DNA of 64,000 nucleotides from contig NZ_CP162139.1 of the NCBI RefSeq assembly GCF_040833985.1, positions 3,000,501-3,064,500 of the forward strand. The letters run 5' to 3'. Below the pieces are notes generated by a model. It was not told the origin of the DNA. It worked only from the letters and a program-made list of their open reading frames with translations, and did not search any database. This DNA is from Leptospira sp. WS4.C2 (GTDB lineage Bacteria; Spirochaetota; Leptospiria; Leptospirales; Leptospiraceae). Within the stretch, counting starts at the first letter, position 1; every line of letters starts with the position of its first letter. Of this stretch, positions 8,393-17,292 are shown in pieces. Both the position numbers and the translations under genes were made by a program.

Positions 8393-9565
8393 ATGTTTGG
8401 ATTTTCTTATTTGCGTTTCGACCGTCGAGAGTTTGCGGGTGCCTTTGGGGACATCGGAACGGACTTACCTCTCCTAGTTGCTATGATCCTTGCGGCGGGC
8501 CTGGACACACCGAGTGTTTTCATTGTGTTCGGATCAATGCAGATCTTAACGGGATTAATTTATAAAATGCCAATGCCGGTGCAACCACTGAAAGCCATGG
8601 CAACTCTTGTCATCACTGGAAAAATTGCAGGACCTATTGTGTTAGGTGCTGGAATTGCAATTGGGACTATCATGTTTTTTCTTTCCTTATTTGGGCTTTT
8701 AGATCGCCTAACAAAGTTAATTCCTAAGGCAGTGGTGCGTGGATTACAATTTGGACTAGGTATTAGTCTTTGTATTCTTGCCTGCAAGGAATACATCCCC
8801 GCCGAACAAACAAAAGGATATGTACTTGCTGCACTTTCCTTTTTTATCATTATTTTATTACTCGATAACAAAAAATACCCTGCTTCCCTATTTGTCATTT
8901 TGTTAGGGATAGTCTATGCGTTAAGTTTTCATTTTAACCTTTCCCTACTCCAAAGCAGTGTAGAAGTTCATGTTCCAATTCTGTTTTTACCTGATGCAGA
9001 TATGATCCTAAAAGGTTTTGTGTTATTAGCAATTCCTCAAATCCCATTGTCTTTAGGAAACTCCATCCTTGCCACCAAACAAGTATCTGATGACCTTTTT
9101 CCTGATAGAAAACCAATCAGTGTCAAAAAAATTGGGTTCACCTACTCATTGATGAATTTGGTCTCTCCTCTTTTTAGCGGAATTCCATGTTGCCATGGAG
9201 CTGGCGGAATGGTCGGTCATTATACTTTCGGGGGAAGGACAGGAGGTTCTGTGGTGATTTATGGATCTCTCTACATCATCCTGGGTCTTTTTTTTGGGAA
9301 TGGGATCCAAAACATAATCAAAACATTCCCGCTGCCGATGCTTGGTGTGATTCTTTTTTTCGAAGCCCTATCTCTTATCACCTTGCTAAAGGATACAATC
9401 CCAAACAAAAGAGAGTTTATCATCGCCATCCTTACAGGGATGATCGCTTTCGGACTTCCTTATGGATTTTTGATCGCAATGGTCGTAGGAACTGGTGTTT
9501 ATTATTCACCAATTACACTTTCCACATTATCTAAATTAGGTGATAGGATCAAAAAAGAACTATAA
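8393..9565 (+). CDS. MOT1-type molybdate/sulfate transporter
   Basis: 390-residue integral membrane transporter with about ten hydrophobic helices, matching the MFS_MOT1/sulfate-transporter-like family. Seen: the N-terminal EFAGAFGDIGTDLPLLVAMI, the MPVQPLKAMA motif near residue 62 and the second-half PCCHGAGGMVGHYTFGGRTGG motif. Known members of this family take up molybdate in plants and algae, and bacterial members are annotated as sulfate/molybdate permeases. Its place beside a complete set of molybdenum-cofactor genes favours molybdate. The ATG at 8393 has a poor ribosome site. Confidence 0.85.
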   Translation: MFGFSYLRFDRREFAGAFGDIGTDLPLLVAMILAAGLDTPSVFIVFGSMQILTGLIYKMPMPVQPLKAMATLVITGKIAGPIVLGAGIAIGTIMFFLSLFGLLDRLTKLIPKAVVRGLQFGLGISLCILACKEYIPAEQTKGYVLAALSFFIIILLLDNKKYPASLFVILLGIVYALSFHFNLSLLQSSVEVHVPILFLPDADMILKGFVLLAIPQIPLSLGNSILATKQVSDDLFPDRKPISVKKIGFTYSLMNLVSPLFSGIPCCHGAGGMVGHYTFGGRTGGSVVIYGSLYIILGLFFGNGIQNIIKTFPLPMLGVILFFEALSLITLLKDTIPNKREFIIAILTGMIAFGLPYGFLIAMVVGTGVYYSPITLSTLSKLGDRIKKEL

Positions 9566-9622
9566 GAAAATAGAGAAATTCGAATCAATCCGAACATAGA
9601 AATTTTGTTGAATCACGATTAA

Positions 9623-12600
9623 CTAAACAGATTCCTCCAGATGATTCACCATCTCTCGAATGATTTTGTTCACTTCCGGGCGACAACTTCCACACCCAGT
9701 TCCAGCGCCGGTTGTTGCCATAATGGAATCTAAATTGTTGGCGCCATTTTTAATTTCCTCTTCGATATTTCCACGACCCACACTGTTACAAGAGCAGACA
9801 AGAGCACCTTTTTGTGGTTTGGTGGCGGTTCCACCCGAGAGTAATTTCCCTCGTTTGTCCCCAAGTTCCACACCACTCGCAATTAAGTTTTTATATTCAA
9901 CAAATTCAGCTTTGTCTCCGATGAGAATGGCACCAACGAGTTTATCACCCTTCACAATGCATTTTTTATAACGCCTTCTTTTACGATCCAAAAATACAAT
10001 TTCTTCGTATTCATCGGATAGATTTTCAAAAGAAACACCAGGAAGACGAAGTGAAACGAGTTCAAGTCCTGGAATTTTCAAAAGATTGGAATGTAATGAT
10101 CCTGAGTATGTTTTGTATTTATAACCAAATATATGTGAGGCGGCGACTTTCGCCTGTTCTTCTGCCGCAAGAACTGTCCCGTAAACACCACTGGCATGTT
10201 CTGCTACTTCTCCAATGGCATAAATATCAGGATCACTGGTTTGCAAAAACTCATTTACTTTGATCCCTTCTCCTAATTCAAAACTTAAGTTTTTTGCTAA
10301 ATGCAAATTGGGACTGGTTCCCATCGCATAAACGATTCCATCAGGATATAGTTTTCGTCCATCTTTCAACTCTACGTTAGTGATGCGACCATACCCATTG
10401 ACTTTTGCAATTTCCGAATTAAAAAGAACTTCGATTCCTCTATTTTGAATTTCATCTTTTAAAATATCACAAGCTACAACATCCAATTGTTTAGACATCA
10501 ACCGATCGGTTCGAACAAGGACTGTTACTTTTACATTCAAAGATTTTAATGCGGCGGCAAGTTCCAAACCAAGAAGTCCACCACCCACAATCAGGGCATG
10601 GGAATCGGGAACAAAAAAACCTTTGATTCGATCGGCATCGGTTTTGGCACGTAAACTAAAAACTCCGACCATATCTGGCGTTATGGATTTAGGAATTTGA
10701 GGAGAACTTCCTGTAGCAAGAATTAGTTTGTTATACGAATGGGAATTGCCGTTTGTATCTTTAACAATTTTTGCTTCTGGTAAAATCTCAGTCACAGCGG
10801 TAGAAGTATAAAGATTGATATTCCAAGAGACTACTTCTTCTGAATCTGCACTCGAAAGTTCAAAAAATTCTTTTTCTCCGCTAATAAAGTCAGGAAGAAG
10901 GATTCGATTGTATAAAGGATTTTCTTCCTTACAAATCACGGTAATTTCATCATCGGGAGCTAAGTCTTTATAGTTTTTGATAAAGGCATGAGTGCTATTT
11001 CCGCCACCAATGATAAGAATCCTTTCCTTTTCTTTGGTATATGGTTTTACTTGCACAGCCGAGATTTTAAAACCTGGTTGTTTGGAAAACGGATCAAAGT
11101 CTTTGCTTGTTAGGTTATTTGCCCGAGACTCATCGTTTTTGTTTTTTTTCCCCCAATGCATGGGTAAAAAAACTGTCCCTTGTTTGATTGAGTCTGTGAT
11201 TTTGGCCCGCACACGTACAACACCTCTTTCATTCAAAACTTCCGCAATCGCACCATCCATGAGGTCCATTCGTTTTGCATCTTCTGGATGGATCTCCAAA
11301 TACGGTTCCGATTTGTGTTCCATGAGCTTTTGCACTTTTCCCGTTCGGGTCATGGTATGCCACTGGTCTCGGATTCGACCTGTTGTTAAAATGAAGGGAT
11401 ATGTTTCCGATGTTTTTTCAGAAGTATCTTCAGGGGATACATCAAAGATTTTTGCTTTTCCATTGGCTCGATAAAAGATATGATCCGAAAATAATCGCGG
11501 AGTTCCTCCGTGATCTTTATGCGGATAAGGCCACTGCACAGAACGTTTTTCTTTTAGTATCGAATAATCCAGTCCACTGATATCAATTTTCGTATTTTTT
11601 GTTAAGGCACAATGTTCTAAAAATACATCTTCTTCCGATTGATAAGCAAAAGAAGAACCAAAACCCATCTTCTCAGCAAACTTCTGAATGATCAGAGTAT
11701 CCGCGAGTGCCTCACCAGGAGGATCTATGATCTTAGAAAGATAAGTCACACGGCGATCAGAATTAGTCATGGTTCCTTGTTTTTCGGCCCATCCGGCAGC
11801 AGGAAGAACATAATCCGCATAAGGAATGGCGGACGAATTCATAGATATATCTTGTACGACAACTAGTTCAGCGGCACGTAACCCTTGTTCTACCATCCGA
11901 GCATCAGGTAAACTTGTGGTTGGATTTGTACATATAATCCAAACAGCCTTCATTTTTCCTGTGCGAAGGTTTTCAAACATTTCCACTGCCGTAAACCCAG
12001 GTTTACTTTGGATGACTTCGGTTTTCACTCCCCAAAACTTTGCTACTTCTTCTCTATGATTTACATTACTCAAATCACGATGAGCCGGTAACAAATTCGA
12101 AAGTCCACCGACTTCCCGTCCTCCCATAGCATTGGGTTGACCGGTAAGGGAAAAAGGACCACTGCCTGGTTTTCCAATTTTTCCGGTTAACAAAGATAAG
12201 TTGAGAAGGCTTAAGTTTTTGTTAACACCCACCACACTTTGGTTCAGCCCCATGGCCCATAAGGATAAAAAACCTTTCGCATGACCAATGTAAGATGCTG
12301 CCAAATGAATGTCGCTTGCGGGAACTCCGCAAATCACCGCTGCTGATTCTACGTCAAAGTTGGATAAGAGTATTTTTAATTCGTCAATCCCTTCTGTATG
12401 AGATTGGATGAATTCAGAATCAATCCAATTGTTTTGGATTAAAACCTTTGCGATTGCATGGAAAAGATAAATATCGGTTCCTGGATGAATTTGTAAATGT
12501 AAGTCGGCATCCTCACAAGTATCCGTCTTTCTTGGATCCACTACAATGATCTTTACTTCAGGGTTATTCTTTTTATGAGCTTCAATCCGACGAAATAAAA

Positions 12601-13162
12601 TGGGATGGCACCAAGCGGGATTGGCTCCGGCAATGAGAAAACAATCGGCAAGTTCAATGTCCTCATAAGCAATCGGTACACTGTCTTCACCGAGAGCCAT
12701 TTTGTATCCCACAACAGCAGAACTCATACAAAGCCTTGAGTTTGTATCAATATTATTGCTACCAATAAATCCTTTGATGAGTTTATTGATAATATAGTAT
12801 TCTTCTGTAAGGAGTTGGCCAGAGACATAGAATCCCACAGAGTCTGGGCCATGAGTTTGAATCAATTTTTTGAATTTATCAGCAATCCCAGAAAGAGCAC
12901 TATCCCAACTAACTTTTGATAGCGGAAGATTTTTATCTTTTCTATAGGAAGGATAGAGGATACGATCACTCCTATCCATCACCGTATAATGCAAATTCAT
13001 TCCTTTCGAACACAAAAGCCCCTTGTTCGCTGGATGGTCCTTGTCCCCTTCAATAGAGATCTCTGTCGGGCCAGTTTTGTGGACGGTAACACCACAACCA
13101 ACCCCACAATAAGAACAAGTGGATGCATAGGTTTCTTGAATCTGCACACAGATAGTCAGCAA
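9623..13162 (-). CDS. Fused assimilatory nitrate reductase and NAD(P)H/FAD oxidoreductase
   Basis: 1179-residue cytoplasmic enzyme predicted to reduce nitrate to nitrite. Residues 1-700 are a molybdopterin oxidoreductase: [4Fe-4S] ligands at C16, C19, C23 and C51, a likely Mo-ligand cysteine near C145 (NSRLCMSS), and a C-terminal molydopterin-binding domain (ILTTGRIRDQWHTMTRTGK). Residues about 713-1110 are a NirB-like FAD/NAD domain (GGGNST, LATGSSPQIP, IVGGGLLGLE). Residues about 1118-1170 are a BFD-like [2Fe-2S] module (CSCN...GCGSC). In Bacillus-type systems the catalytic and flavin subunits (NasC, NasB) are separate. The predicted start is TTG at 13162 without a clear ribosome site, so the exact N-terminus is uncertain. 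Confidence 0.88.
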   Translation of the reverse strand: MLTICVQIQETYASTCSYCGVGCGVTVHKTGPTEISIEGDKDHPANKGLLCSKGMNLHYTVMDRSDRILYPSYRKDKNLPLSKVSWDSALSGIADKFKKLIQTHGPDSVGFYVSGQLLTEEYYIINKLIKGFIGSNNIDTNSRLCMSSAVVGYKMALGEDSVPIAYEDIELADCFLIAGANPAWCHPILFRRIEAHKKNNPEVKIIVVDPRKTDTCEDADLHLQIHPGTDIYLFHAIAKVLIQNNWIDSEFIQSHTEGIDELKILLSNFDVESAAVICGVPASDIHLAASYIGHAKGFLSLWAMGLNQSVVGVNKNLSLLNLSLLTGKIGKPGSGPFSLTGQPNAMGGREVGGLSNLLPAHRDLSNVNHREEVAKFWGVKTEVIQSKPGFTAVEMFENLRTGKMKAVWIICTNPTTSLPDARMVEQGLRAAELVVVQDISMNSSAIPYADYVLPAAGWAEKQGTMTNSDRRVTYLSKIIDPPGEALADTLIIQKFAEKMGFGSSFAYQSEEDVFLEHCALTKNTKIDISGLDYSILKEKRSVQWPYPHKDHGGTPRLFSDHIFYRANGKAKIFDVSPEDTSEKTSETYPFILTTGRIRDQWHTMTRTGKVQKLMEHKSEPYLEIHPEDAKRMDLMDGAIAEVLNERGVVRVRAKITDSIKQGTVFLPMHWGKKNKNDESRANNLTSKDFDPFSKQPGFKISAVQVKPYTKEKERILIIGGGNSTHAFIKNYKDLAPDDEITVICKEENPLYNRILLPDFISGEKEFFELSSADSEEVVSWNINLYTSTAVTEILPEAKIVKDTNGNSHSYNKLILATGSSPQIPKSITPDMVGVFSLRAKTDADRIKGFFVPDSHALIVGGGLLGLELAAALKSLNVKVTVLVRTDRLMSKQLDVVACDILKDEIQNRGIEVLFNSEIAKVNGYGRITNVELKDGRKLYPDGIVYAMGTSPNLHLAKNLSFELGEGIKVNEFLQTSDPDIYAIGEVAEHASGVYGTVLAAEEQAKVAASHIFGYKYKTYSGSLHSNLLKIPGLELVSLRLPGVSFENLSDEYEEIVFLDRKRRRYKKCIVKGDKLVGAILIGDKAEFVEYKNLIASGVELGDKRGKLLSGGTATKPQKGALVCSCNSVGRGNIEEEIKNGANNLDSIMATTGAGTGCGSCRPEVNKIIREMVNHLEESV

Positions 13163-13280
13163 TAACTATGCCAATTGCTGAAATATTCACAAAAATGCTT
13201 ATTCCCATAGGGATTTGAATTAAATCTTCCCAGGTTGAAACTAAGACTGGCAAAATCACGAATAAATATTCGCAAAAAAC

Positions 13281-13296
13281 TGCACACAAAACGTAC
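13281..13296 (-). promoter_or_regulatory. Weak sigma-54-like promoter toward nitrate reductase gene
   Basis: On the minus strand the sequence reads CTGTACGTTTTGTGCA. The -12 GC is present and the -24 element has TG instead of GG at the right spacing. It matches the narK promoter block at 11 of 16 positions and lies about 120 nt upstream of the predicted start. Confidence 0.3.
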
Positions 13297-13488
13297 AGAA
13301 CCGTTAGTTTCTAACAGAAAGGATTAGAAAAAGTTCAAAAGGAAAGGACTGACTTGGGAAACTCGTGCACCAAAAGTAGGCAGCTTCCCATTTTTTGTAG
13401 CTAAATTAATATTTTTTTTAGAAGGACCCACTCTATTCCCTAAGTATATCCCCAAAGCAGTAGTATTTTTAATCTAGCTGCCTCTGTT

Positions 13489-13504
13489 AGGTACACTTCG
13501 TGCA
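13489..13504 (+). promoter_or_regulatory. Sigma-54-type promoter of nirB operon
   Basis: AGGTACACTTCGTGCA has GG at 13490-13491 and GC at 13502-13503, the diagnostic GG-N10-GC spacing. The GGTACACTT block is identical to the one upstream of narK (19553-19561). Transcription would start near 13514, giving a leader of about 60 nt. Confidence 0.6.
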
Positions 13505-13520
13505 TATTGTAGGAAGATTG

Positions 13521-13541
13521 GAACCGTTCTAGCGGTTCTTT
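13521..13541 (+). promoter_or_regulatory. Hairpin in nirB leader
   Basis: GAACCG pairs perfectly with CGGTTC around a six-base loop, followed directly by TTTT. It would lie within the first 30 nt of the predicted transcript. It could be an attenuator or a 5'-stabilising stem. The loop lacks the A1/G4 bases expected for an ANTAR target. Confidence 0.4.
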
Positions 13542-13574
13542 TCAGAAAACTTTTGGGCCAGGTAGGGTAACAAA

Positions 13575-16094
13575 ATGATCAAGCGAAAGTTAATCGTGAT
13601 AGGAAACGGGATGGTTGGCCACAGGTTTTGCGAAAAATTAGTGGAGTTCGGTGGCACAGACAAATTTGAGATCACAGTCCTAGGAGAAGAACCAAGACGA
13701 GCCTACGACCGCGTCCATCTTTCTGAATATTTTGCCGATAAGTCTGCCGATTCCTTATACCTTTGTCCTCCCGATTGGTATAGGTCAAATGGAATCAAAT
13801 TATTATTATCAGAACCTGCGATCTCTATAGATACCATCAAACGAAAGTTAGTTACCAATCTTGGCACAGAACTCGAGTTCGATGAACTAATTTTTGCCAC
13901 TGGTTCCTCCCCTTTTGTACCTCCACTGGAAGGTTTAAATAAGGAAGGAGTTTTTGTTTACAGAACCATTGAAGACTTAGAACAAACTATGGAATACAGC
14001 AAAAAAGTAAAAAAAGCTGCTGTGCTGGGTGGTGGACTACTCGGACTCGAAGCTGCGAAAGCACTGGTTGATTTAGGTAAAGAAACTCATGTTGTGGAGT
14101 TTGCTCCAAGACTTATGCCAAGGCAGTTAGATGATGGTGGTGCTGCCATTTTAAAATCCAAAATAGAAGAGATTGGTGTTGAAATTCATTTAAACAAACA
14201 AACTGAAAAAGTCCTTGGTGAAGAAAAAATCGAAGGTTTTGAATTTAAAGATGGTGGTAGTCTTCAGTTTGATATGCTCATTGTTTCTGCGGGAATTCGT
14301 CCAAGAGATGAACTAGCAAAAGAAGCAGGGATTGCTGTTGGGGAACGTGGTGGTATCATCGTAGATGATGGTATGGGAACCAATGTGTATGGGATTTATG
14401 CGATCGGTGAAGTTGCCTTACATAGAAATTTTATTTATGGCCTTGTAGCTCCGGGTTATGAGATGGCAGAAACCCTTGCCTTCAATTTATGTAGCCCAGG
14501 GAGTAAACCAAAGGTTTATATTGGATCTGATTTATCCACAAAACTAAAGTTAATTGGTGTAGAAGTAGCTTCTTTTGGAGATGCTCTCGGCCAATCGGAA
14601 CACATTCCTATTGTTTTTAAAAACCCAAGAAGTGGCGTTTATAAAAAGTTAGTCATCTCCTCTGACGGCAAATACCTATTAGGTGGAATCCTTGTAGGGG
14701 ATGCAAAAGCATACGGAAACCTACTTTCCTTTTATTTAAATAAAATGGAACTTCCAGAAGAACCAGAAACTTTGATTGTAGGATCTGTTTCTGCAGAAAA
14801 CCTTTTTGGGGCCGATGCTTTACCAGATGAAGCAAAAATCTGTTCTTGTAATAATGTTTCCAAAGGAGATATCCTAAAAGCCATTCGGGAAAAAGAATGT
14901 TACGACATCACTAGTTTGAAGAACTGTTCGAAGGCCGGTAGTGGTTGCGGGGGATGTTTGCCACAAGTAAACTCCATCCTCAAAGCAGAGTTAAAAATCC
15001 AAGGGAAAGTAGTCACAGAACATCTCTGCGAACACTTCAAATTTTCTAGAAAAGAACTGTTTCAAGTCATCAAAGTCAAATCACTTAAAAGTTTCCCCGA
15101 TGTCATCAAAGAAGTGGGCCGTGGGAACGGATGCGAAGTTTGTAAACCAGCGGTTGCATCCATCCTTGCGAGTGTATGGAATGAACCCATTCTCAAACAT
15201 AGAGAAATCCAAGATACTAACGACAAATACTTAGCCAATATCCAAAGAGGAGGAACCTACTCTGTGGTTCCGAGAATCCCTGGAGGAGAGATCACTCCAG
15301 AAAAACTCATTGCGATCGGCGATGTTGCCAAAAAATACAATCTCTATTGCAAAATCACTGGCGGCCAACGTATCGACTTGTTAGGTGCAAGAATTGACCA
15401 ACTCCCTGCCATTTGGAAGGATTTGATCGAGTCTGGGTTTGAAAGTGGACATGCTTATGGAAAGTCTATGCGAACGGTCAAAAGTTGTGTGGGTTCCACT
15501 TGGTGCCGGTTTGGAGTACAGGATAGTACATCCTTTGCCATCAAATTAGAAGAACGATACAAAGGGATTCGTGCTCCTCATAAATTAAAGTGCGGAGTGT
15601 CCGGTTGCATTCGTGAATGTGCGGAAGCTCGCGGAAAAGACTTTGGAATCATTGCAACAGAAAGAGGTTGGAACCTCTATATTGGTGGGAACGGGGGTGT
15701 GAATCCTAAACATGCAATTCTTTTTGCAGAAGACCTAGATGAAGACACCTGTATTAAGTATATCGACCGTTATATGATGTTTTACATCAGAACCGCAGAC
15801 AAACTCATGAGAACTTCTACTTGGTTAGAACAATTGGAAGGTGGAATTGATTACTTAAAAGATGTAGTGATCAATGACAGGCTCGGAATCAACTCACAAC
15901 TAGATGAAGAGATGAATGCTCTTGTGAACACTTATCTCTGTGAGTGGAAAGATGTTGTGGAAGATAGGGAAAAACAAAAGAAATTTAGACATTTTGTGAA
16001 CAGTAATGAAACAGATCCGAATATCAAATTCATCGAAGAACGTGGTCAAATTCGCCCAGTGGATTGGGTAGAAAAAGATTTAGTCAATTCATAA
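13575..16094 (+). CDS. nirB: NAD(P)H-dependent nitrite reductase, large subunit
   Basis: 839-residue cytoplasmic enzyme that reduces nitrite to ammonium. Domains in order: FAD/NAD-binding oxidoreductase (about 1-400; GNGMVGHRF, GGGLLGLEAAK), BFD-like [2Fe-2S] module (about 417-470; CSCNN and GCGGC), a second, partial BFD-like segment ending GCEVCKP, and the sulfite/nitrite reductase ferredoxin-like and catalytic domain (about 555-790). The sirohaem/[4Fe-4S] cysteines are in SCVGSTWC and CGVSGCIRECAEA. Length matches the family. nirD follows after 14 nt. A sigma-54-type promoter lies about 70 nt upstream. Confidence 0.96.
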   Translation: MIKRKLIVIGNGMVGHRFCEKLVEFGGTDKFEITVLGEEPRRAYDRVHLSEYFADKSADSLYLCPPDWYRSNGIKLLLSEPAISIDTIKRKLVTNLGTELEFDELIFATGSSPFVPPLEGLNKEGVFVYRTIEDLEQTMEYSKKVKKAAVLGGGLLGLEAAKALVDLGKETHVVEFAPRLMPRQLDDGGAAILKSKIEEIGVEIHLNKQTEKVLGEEKIEGFEFKDGGSLQFDMLIVSAGIRPRDELAKEAGIAVGERGGIIVDDGMGTNVYGIYAIGEVALHRNFIYGLVAPGYEMAETLAFNLCSPGSKPKVYIGSDLSTKLKLIGVEVASFGDALGQSEHIPIVFKNPRSGVYKKLVISSDGKYLLGGILVGDAKAYGNLLSFYLNKMELPEEPETLIVGSVSAENLFGADALPDEAKICSCNNVSKGDILKAIREKECYDITSLKNCSKAGSGCGGCLPQVNSILKAELKIQGKVVTEHLCEHFKFSRKELFQVIKVKSLKSFPDVIKEVGRGNGCEVCKPAVASILASVWNEPILKHREIQDTNDKYLANIQRGGTYSVVPRIPGGEITPEKLIAIGDVAKKYNLYCKITGGQRIDLLGARIDQLPAIWKDLIESGFESGHAYGKSMRTVKSCVGSTWCRFGVQDSTSFAIKLEERYKGIRAPHKLKCGVSGCIRECAEARGKDFGIIATERGWNLYIGGNGGVNPKHAILFAEDLDEDTCIKYIDRYMMFYIRTADKLMRTSTWLEQLEGGIDYLKDVVINDRLGINSQLDEEMNALVNTYLCEWKDVVEDREKQKKFRHFVNSNETDPNIKFIEERGQIRPVDWVEKDLVNS

Positions 16095-16108
16095 ACAGGA
16101 GAAACAAA

Positions 16109-16480
16109 ATGTCAGTAGATACAAAAAACAAAGAACGAGTATTCATAGGTCCAGTTTCTGAATTTGAAAAAGAAGGTGGAGTCACAGCAAAAGTGGGCGA
16201 AAAACAAATTGCGATCTTCTACTTTGAATCTCGGAACGAATGGTATGCCTGCGACAATGCATGCCCTCATACAGGAGATATGGTATTGTCTCGTGGGTTT
16301 CTCGGAGATACCAATGGTGATCCAAAAGTAGTGTGCCCACTTCATAAAAGAAATTATTCACTCACTAGTGGGGAATGTCTTAGCGGTGAAAATTACAAAG
16401 TGAACCTTTATCCTGTGATTGTGGAAAATGGATCTGTTTATTTGGAAGTGGATCCATCACTTCCGAGTACCAACGGTTAA
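16109..16480 (+). CDS. nirD: Nitrite reductase small subunit, Rieske type
   Basis: 123-residue partner of NirB with a Rieske fold. The ligand pattern is intact: C-P-H in DNACPHTGD and C-P-L-H in VVCPLHKR, so it should carry a [2Fe-2S] cluster, unlike enterobacterial NirD proteins that lack the ligands. The ATG at 16109 is chosen because AGGAG lies just upstream and MSVDTKNKERVF fits the family start; an in-frame ATG at 16064 would overlap nirB. It follows nirB by 14 nt in the same operon. Confidence 0.92.
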   Translation: MSVDTKNKERVFIGPVSEFEKEGGVTAKVGEKQIAIFYFESRNEWYACDNACPHTGDMVLSRGFLGDTNGDPKVVCPLHKRNYSLTSGECLSGENYKVNLYPVIVENGSVYLEVDPSLPSTNG

Positions 16481-16491
16481 TCGTTAATTCT

Positions 16492-17280
16492 ATGGATCTT
16501 TTAAGTAACCAAACAAACAAAGGTAAGGTGTATTTGGTAGGAGCTGGACCGGGTGATCCAGAACTCTTAACTGTCAAAGCACTGAAAACCTTGCGGAAAG
16601 CAGATGTTGTTTTCTATGATGATTTGGTTTCACCACGGATTCTTGGTGTTTGCAGAAAAAAAATCCAACTGGTTTATGTGGGGAAAAGACTCGGAGTCCA
16701 TAGTTGTTTGCAAGACGAGATTAATTCCAAACTCATCCAAGCGGCTAACGAATTCAAGACAGTAGTTAGGTTAAAAGGTGGCGACCCATCCATCTTCGGA
16801 CGGGTGGGAGAAGAGTTTGCCGCGCTTCTTGCAGAAGGAATCCAATGTGAGATCGTTGCTGGCATCACTACCGCGTCGGGTGTTGCGTCTTCCTTAGGAT
16901 TTCCTTTGACCCATAGAGACTATGCAAGAGAGATCCTTTTCCTATCAGGACACAAAAAGGATGGAGCCAACTCGGAAGGTTTTAAAAACCTCAACTGTGT
17001 TGGGAAAACCATCGTAGTTTATATGGGCTTAAATTCGATTGGTCTCATTGTCTCCGAACTCCTGGATGCCGGAAATGCAAATGACACTCCTATTGCAGTC
17101 ATTCAAAATGCAACTCTGGATACAGAACGAGTTTTTACTGGAAATTTGAATTCCATCCAATCCATCATTGAAGAAAACGAGGTCAAATCCCCGGCCATTC
17201 TTGTGATCGGAGAAATTGTTCGTTTCTATTGTGAGATGGAAAATTTGAAAAATGGCTGTTCTTCCATTCTCACACCCTGA
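16492..17280 (+). CDS. cobA: Uroporphyrinogen-III C-methyltransferase (SUMT)
   Basis: 262-residue methyltransferase that makes precorrin-2 from uroporphyrinogen III using S-adenosylmethionine, the first step toward the sirohaem of NirB. Seen: VYLVGAGPGDPELLT near the N-terminus, VFYDDLVS, VRLKGGDPSIFGR, VVAGITTASG (here IVAGITTASG) and PLTHRDYAR, all SUMT signatures. The length is that of the single-domain enzyme; there is no CysG-like dehydrogenase/chelatase domain, so later steps must be encoded elsewhere. It lies 11 nt after nirD. The ribosome site at the ATG is weak, suggesting coupling. Confidence 0.95.
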   Translation: MDLLSNQTNKGKVYLVGAGPGDPELLTVKALKTLRKADVVFYDDLVSPRILGVCRKKIQLVYVGKRLGVHSCLQDEINSKLIQAANEFKTVVRLKGGDPSIFGRVGEEFAALLAEGIQCEIVAGITTASGVASSLGFPLTHRDYAREILFLSGHKKDGANSEGFKNLNCVGKTIVVYMGLNSIGLIVSELLDAGNANDTPIAVIQNATLDTERVFTGNLNSIQSIIEENEVKSPAILVIGEIVRFYCEMENLKNGCSSILTP

Positions 17281-17292
17281 TAAGGGATAGGA

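Larger units (their letters stand above)
13163..13574. promoter_or_regulatory. Divergent control region of nitrate and nitrite reductase genes
   Basis: 411 nt without a convincing gene between the divergent nitrate reductase and nirB starts. It holds a sigma-54-type promoter toward nirB (13489-13504), a weaker sigma-54-like match toward the nitrate reductase (13281-13296), a hairpin in the presumed nirB leader (13521-13541), and a TGCACCA-N4-TAGG stretch near 13366 that loosely recalls an NtrC half-site. Confidence 0.5.

Noticed and set aside
13050..13289. 79-residue minus-strand open frame at the start of the nitrate reductase
   Set aside because: It overlaps the cysteine-rich N-terminus of the nitrate reductase in another frame and shows no independent features.
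13521..13541. ANTAR/NasR-type antitermination target
   Set aside because: The hexaloop lacks the conserved A1 and G4 and there is no second adjacent hairpin.
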